A DNA stretch of 5,857 nt from Actinomycetes bacterium. GTDB lineage: Bacteria > Actinomycetota > Acidimicrobiia > Acidimicrobiales > Microtrichaceae. Below the pieces are notes generated by a model. It did no database searches. It saw nothing but the letters and a program-made list of their open reading frames with translations, and was not told the DNA's origin. The stretch is taken from contig JAEZFI010000046.1 in the NCBI GenBank assembly GCA_023437745.1, positions 1 through 5,857 of the forward strand, in the 5' to 3' direction. Position 1 is the first letter of the stretch. Every line of letters begins with the position of its first letter. This document shows positions 4,926 through 5,857 of the stretch, piece by piece. Both the position numbers and the translations under genes were made by a program.

Positions 4926-5797
4926 TGGACCGGTTCCGCCTCCCGCGCCGCTCGCGGCTGGCCTGGTTCGTCGCGCTGCTCGTGGTCCTCGTCGGGCCGT
5001 GGCTGCTCGCCGGCGAGGCCGGCGCGGCCCCGTCGCAGGTGCCCGATCCGCCGTCCCCGCCGTCCGTGCCGACGGTGCCGACCACGGTGGCGCCCGAAGC
5101 GACCTCCGACGGCCGCGTGTCGATCGATCTGGACCTCGGCGACCTGGGCGGCGCCGCCGACGGGAAGGGAACCCCCTCCAACACGATCGTGGTGCTGGTC
5201 GGCCTGACCGTCCTCTCCATCGCGCCCTCGCTGGTCGTGATGATGACCAGCTTCACCCGCATGGTCGTCGTGCTCGGCATCGCCCGGAACGCGGTCGGCA
5301 TGCAGACGATCCCGCCGAACCAGGTGCTCACCGGGCTGGCGATCTTCCTGTCGCTGTTCGTGATGGGCCCGACCATCAAGGACGTCAACGACTCCGCCTG
5401 GCAGCCCTACCAGCGCGGCGAGATGACGCAGAGCGAGGCGCTCAAGGCGGCCGAGGTGCCGATCAAGACCTTCATGCTCGCCAACACCCGCCGCGACGAG
5501 CTCGACCTGATGATCGACCTCTCGAAGGGGGAGCGGCCCGAGAAGCCCGAGGACACGTCGCTGATGACGCTGATCCCCGCGTTCGTGCTGTCCGAGCTGA
5601 AGTCCGCCTTCATCATCGGCGTGATGGTGCTGCTCCCGTTCCTGGTCATCGACCTGGTCGTGAGCTCGGGCCTGATGTCCCTCGGGATGATGATGCTGCC
5701 ACCCGTGTTCGTGTCGCTCCCGTTCAAGTTGCTGCTGTTCGTCATGGTCGACGGCTGGGCGATGATCGCCCACGCACTCGTCGCCAACTACCACTAG
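4925..5797 (+). CDS. fliP: Flagellar type III export gate protein FliP
   Basis: FliP is the main ring component of the membrane export gate (five FliP, four FliQ, one FliR in known structures). This 290-residue protein starts with a signal peptide: basic residues 3-11, hydrophobic 12-28 and a likely cleavage after A34 or A35 (AGAA). Residues 36-60 are a Pro/Ser/Thr/Val-rich segment not found in the 245-residue Escherichia coli protein. The core runs from about 84 to the end: a helix at 86-107, MMTSFTR at 106-112, IPPNQVL at 129-135, a second helix at about 135-149, a polar loop, then SELKSAF (223-229), helices at about 228-248 and 262-282, and VDGW at 275-278. These are the most conserved FliP signatures. 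The ATG shares one base with the fliO stop (TGATG), with AGGA at 4917-4920. Confidence 0.98.
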   Translation: MDRFRLPRRSRLAWFVALLVVLVGPWLLAGEAGAAPSQVPDPPSPPSVPTVPTTVAPEATSDGRVSIDLDLGDLGGAADGKGTPSNTIVVLVGLTVLSIAPSLVVMMTSFTRMVVVLGIARNAVGMQTIPPNQVLTGLAIFLSLFVMGPTIKDVNDSAWQPYQRGEMTQSEALKAAEVPIKTFMLANTRRDELDLMIDLSKGERPEKPEDTSLMTLIPAFVLSELKSAFIIGVMVLLPFLVIDLVVSSGLMSLGMMMLPPVFVSLPFKLLLFVMVDGWAMIAHALVANYH

Positions 5798-5801
5798 GAG
5801 G
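5796..5801 (+). promoter_or_regulatory. Strong ribosome-binding site deciding the fliQ start
   Basis: AGGAGG overlaps the fliP TAG stop and lies six bases before the GTG at 5808, which is ideal spacing. The ATG at 5820 is 18 bases away. It is the best Shine-Dalgarno match in the window and argues for the GTG start. Confidence 0.75.
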
Positions 5802-5807
5802 CGGCTC

Positions 5808-5857
5808 GTGATCCTCGGCATGAGCGACACCGACATCGTCGAGATGGGCACCGACGC
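5808..5857 (+). CDS. fliQ: Flagellar export gate protein FliQ, 5' end only
   Basis: Only the first 16 codons plus two bases are present; the gene runs off the window. The translation VILGMSDTDIVEMGTD fits the FliQ N terminus. From the internal Met, MSDTDIVEMGTDA lines up well with MTPESVMMMGTEA of Escherichia coli FliQ. FliQ is a small two-helix membrane protein of about 90 residues that joins FliP and FliR in the export gate. The GTG at 5808 is preferred because of the well-spaced AGGAGG. This would give four residues before the Met where most homologues begin, so the ATG at 5820 remains possible. The gene lies 10 bases after fliP. fliR and flhB would be expected next. Confidence 0.85.
   Translation, partial: MILGMSDTDIVEMGTD

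Noticed and set aside
4421..5851. Long minus-strand open frame (476 codons) opposite fliO-fliP-fliQ
   Set aside because: The translation is Arg/His/Asp/Gly-rich without domains. It is the antisense shadow of three well-supported genes in GC-rich DNA.
1..5857. tRNA or rRNA genes, CRISPR arrays, insertion sequences, or phage genes
   Set aside because: There are no tRNA-like or rRNA-like stretches, no spaced direct repeats, no transposase-like frame and no terminal inverted repeats. The window is filled by flagellar genes of uniform composition.

Overview
The window is one continuous, plus-strand flagellar operon from a very GC-rich bacterium. Nearly every third codon position in the genes is G or C, and GTG starts are common. 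Gene order is flbD(swrD)-motA-motB-fliL-fliM-fliN-fliO-fliP-fliQ. This stator / switch / export-gate order is familiar from Gram-positive bacteria. The GC content, the His/Glu-rich MotB N terminus and the long FliN suggest an actinobacterium; Acidimicrobiia or a relative is a guess, not something the sequence proves.

Layout. Bases 1-190 hold no gene I can support. They contain a perfect palindrome at the left edge, a possible flagellar sigma-factor promoter (73-101) and strong inverted repeats in what would be the 5' leader. flbD follows (191-517), then the stator genes motA (519-1301) and motB (1294-2154), then fliL (2151-2618). The only sizeable internal gap, about 71 bases, lies between fliL and fliM and carries a second promoter-like motif resembling the first. 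Then come the switch genes fliM (2690-3643) and fliN (3640-4455), the export-gate genes fliO (4452-4925) and fliP (4925-5797), and the first 16 codons of fliQ (5808 to the window end). Apart from the fliL-fliM gap, all junctions overlap or lie within 10 bases, which indicates co-transcription and translational coupling.

How the genes work together. MotA and MotB form the ion-driven stator. FliL and FlbD/SwrD are stator-associated factors that support torque. FliM and FliN form the cytoplasmic C-ring, which both receives torque and switches rotation direction. FliO, FliP and FliQ build the membrane export gate that secretes rod, hook and filament subunits. MotB keeps its ion-binding Asp and peptidoglycan-binding motifs, so the motor looks functional.

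I see no undescribed system here. The points most worth a second look are: FliM has no recognisable N-terminal CheY-binding peptide, while FliN is about twice the usual length and carries an IDxLL sequence near its N terminus; two similar CTCA-N16/17-GCCGAY promoter candidates; a C-terminal extension on FlbD; a proline-rich linker on FliP; and two perfect in-frame tandem repeats, in motB and fliO.
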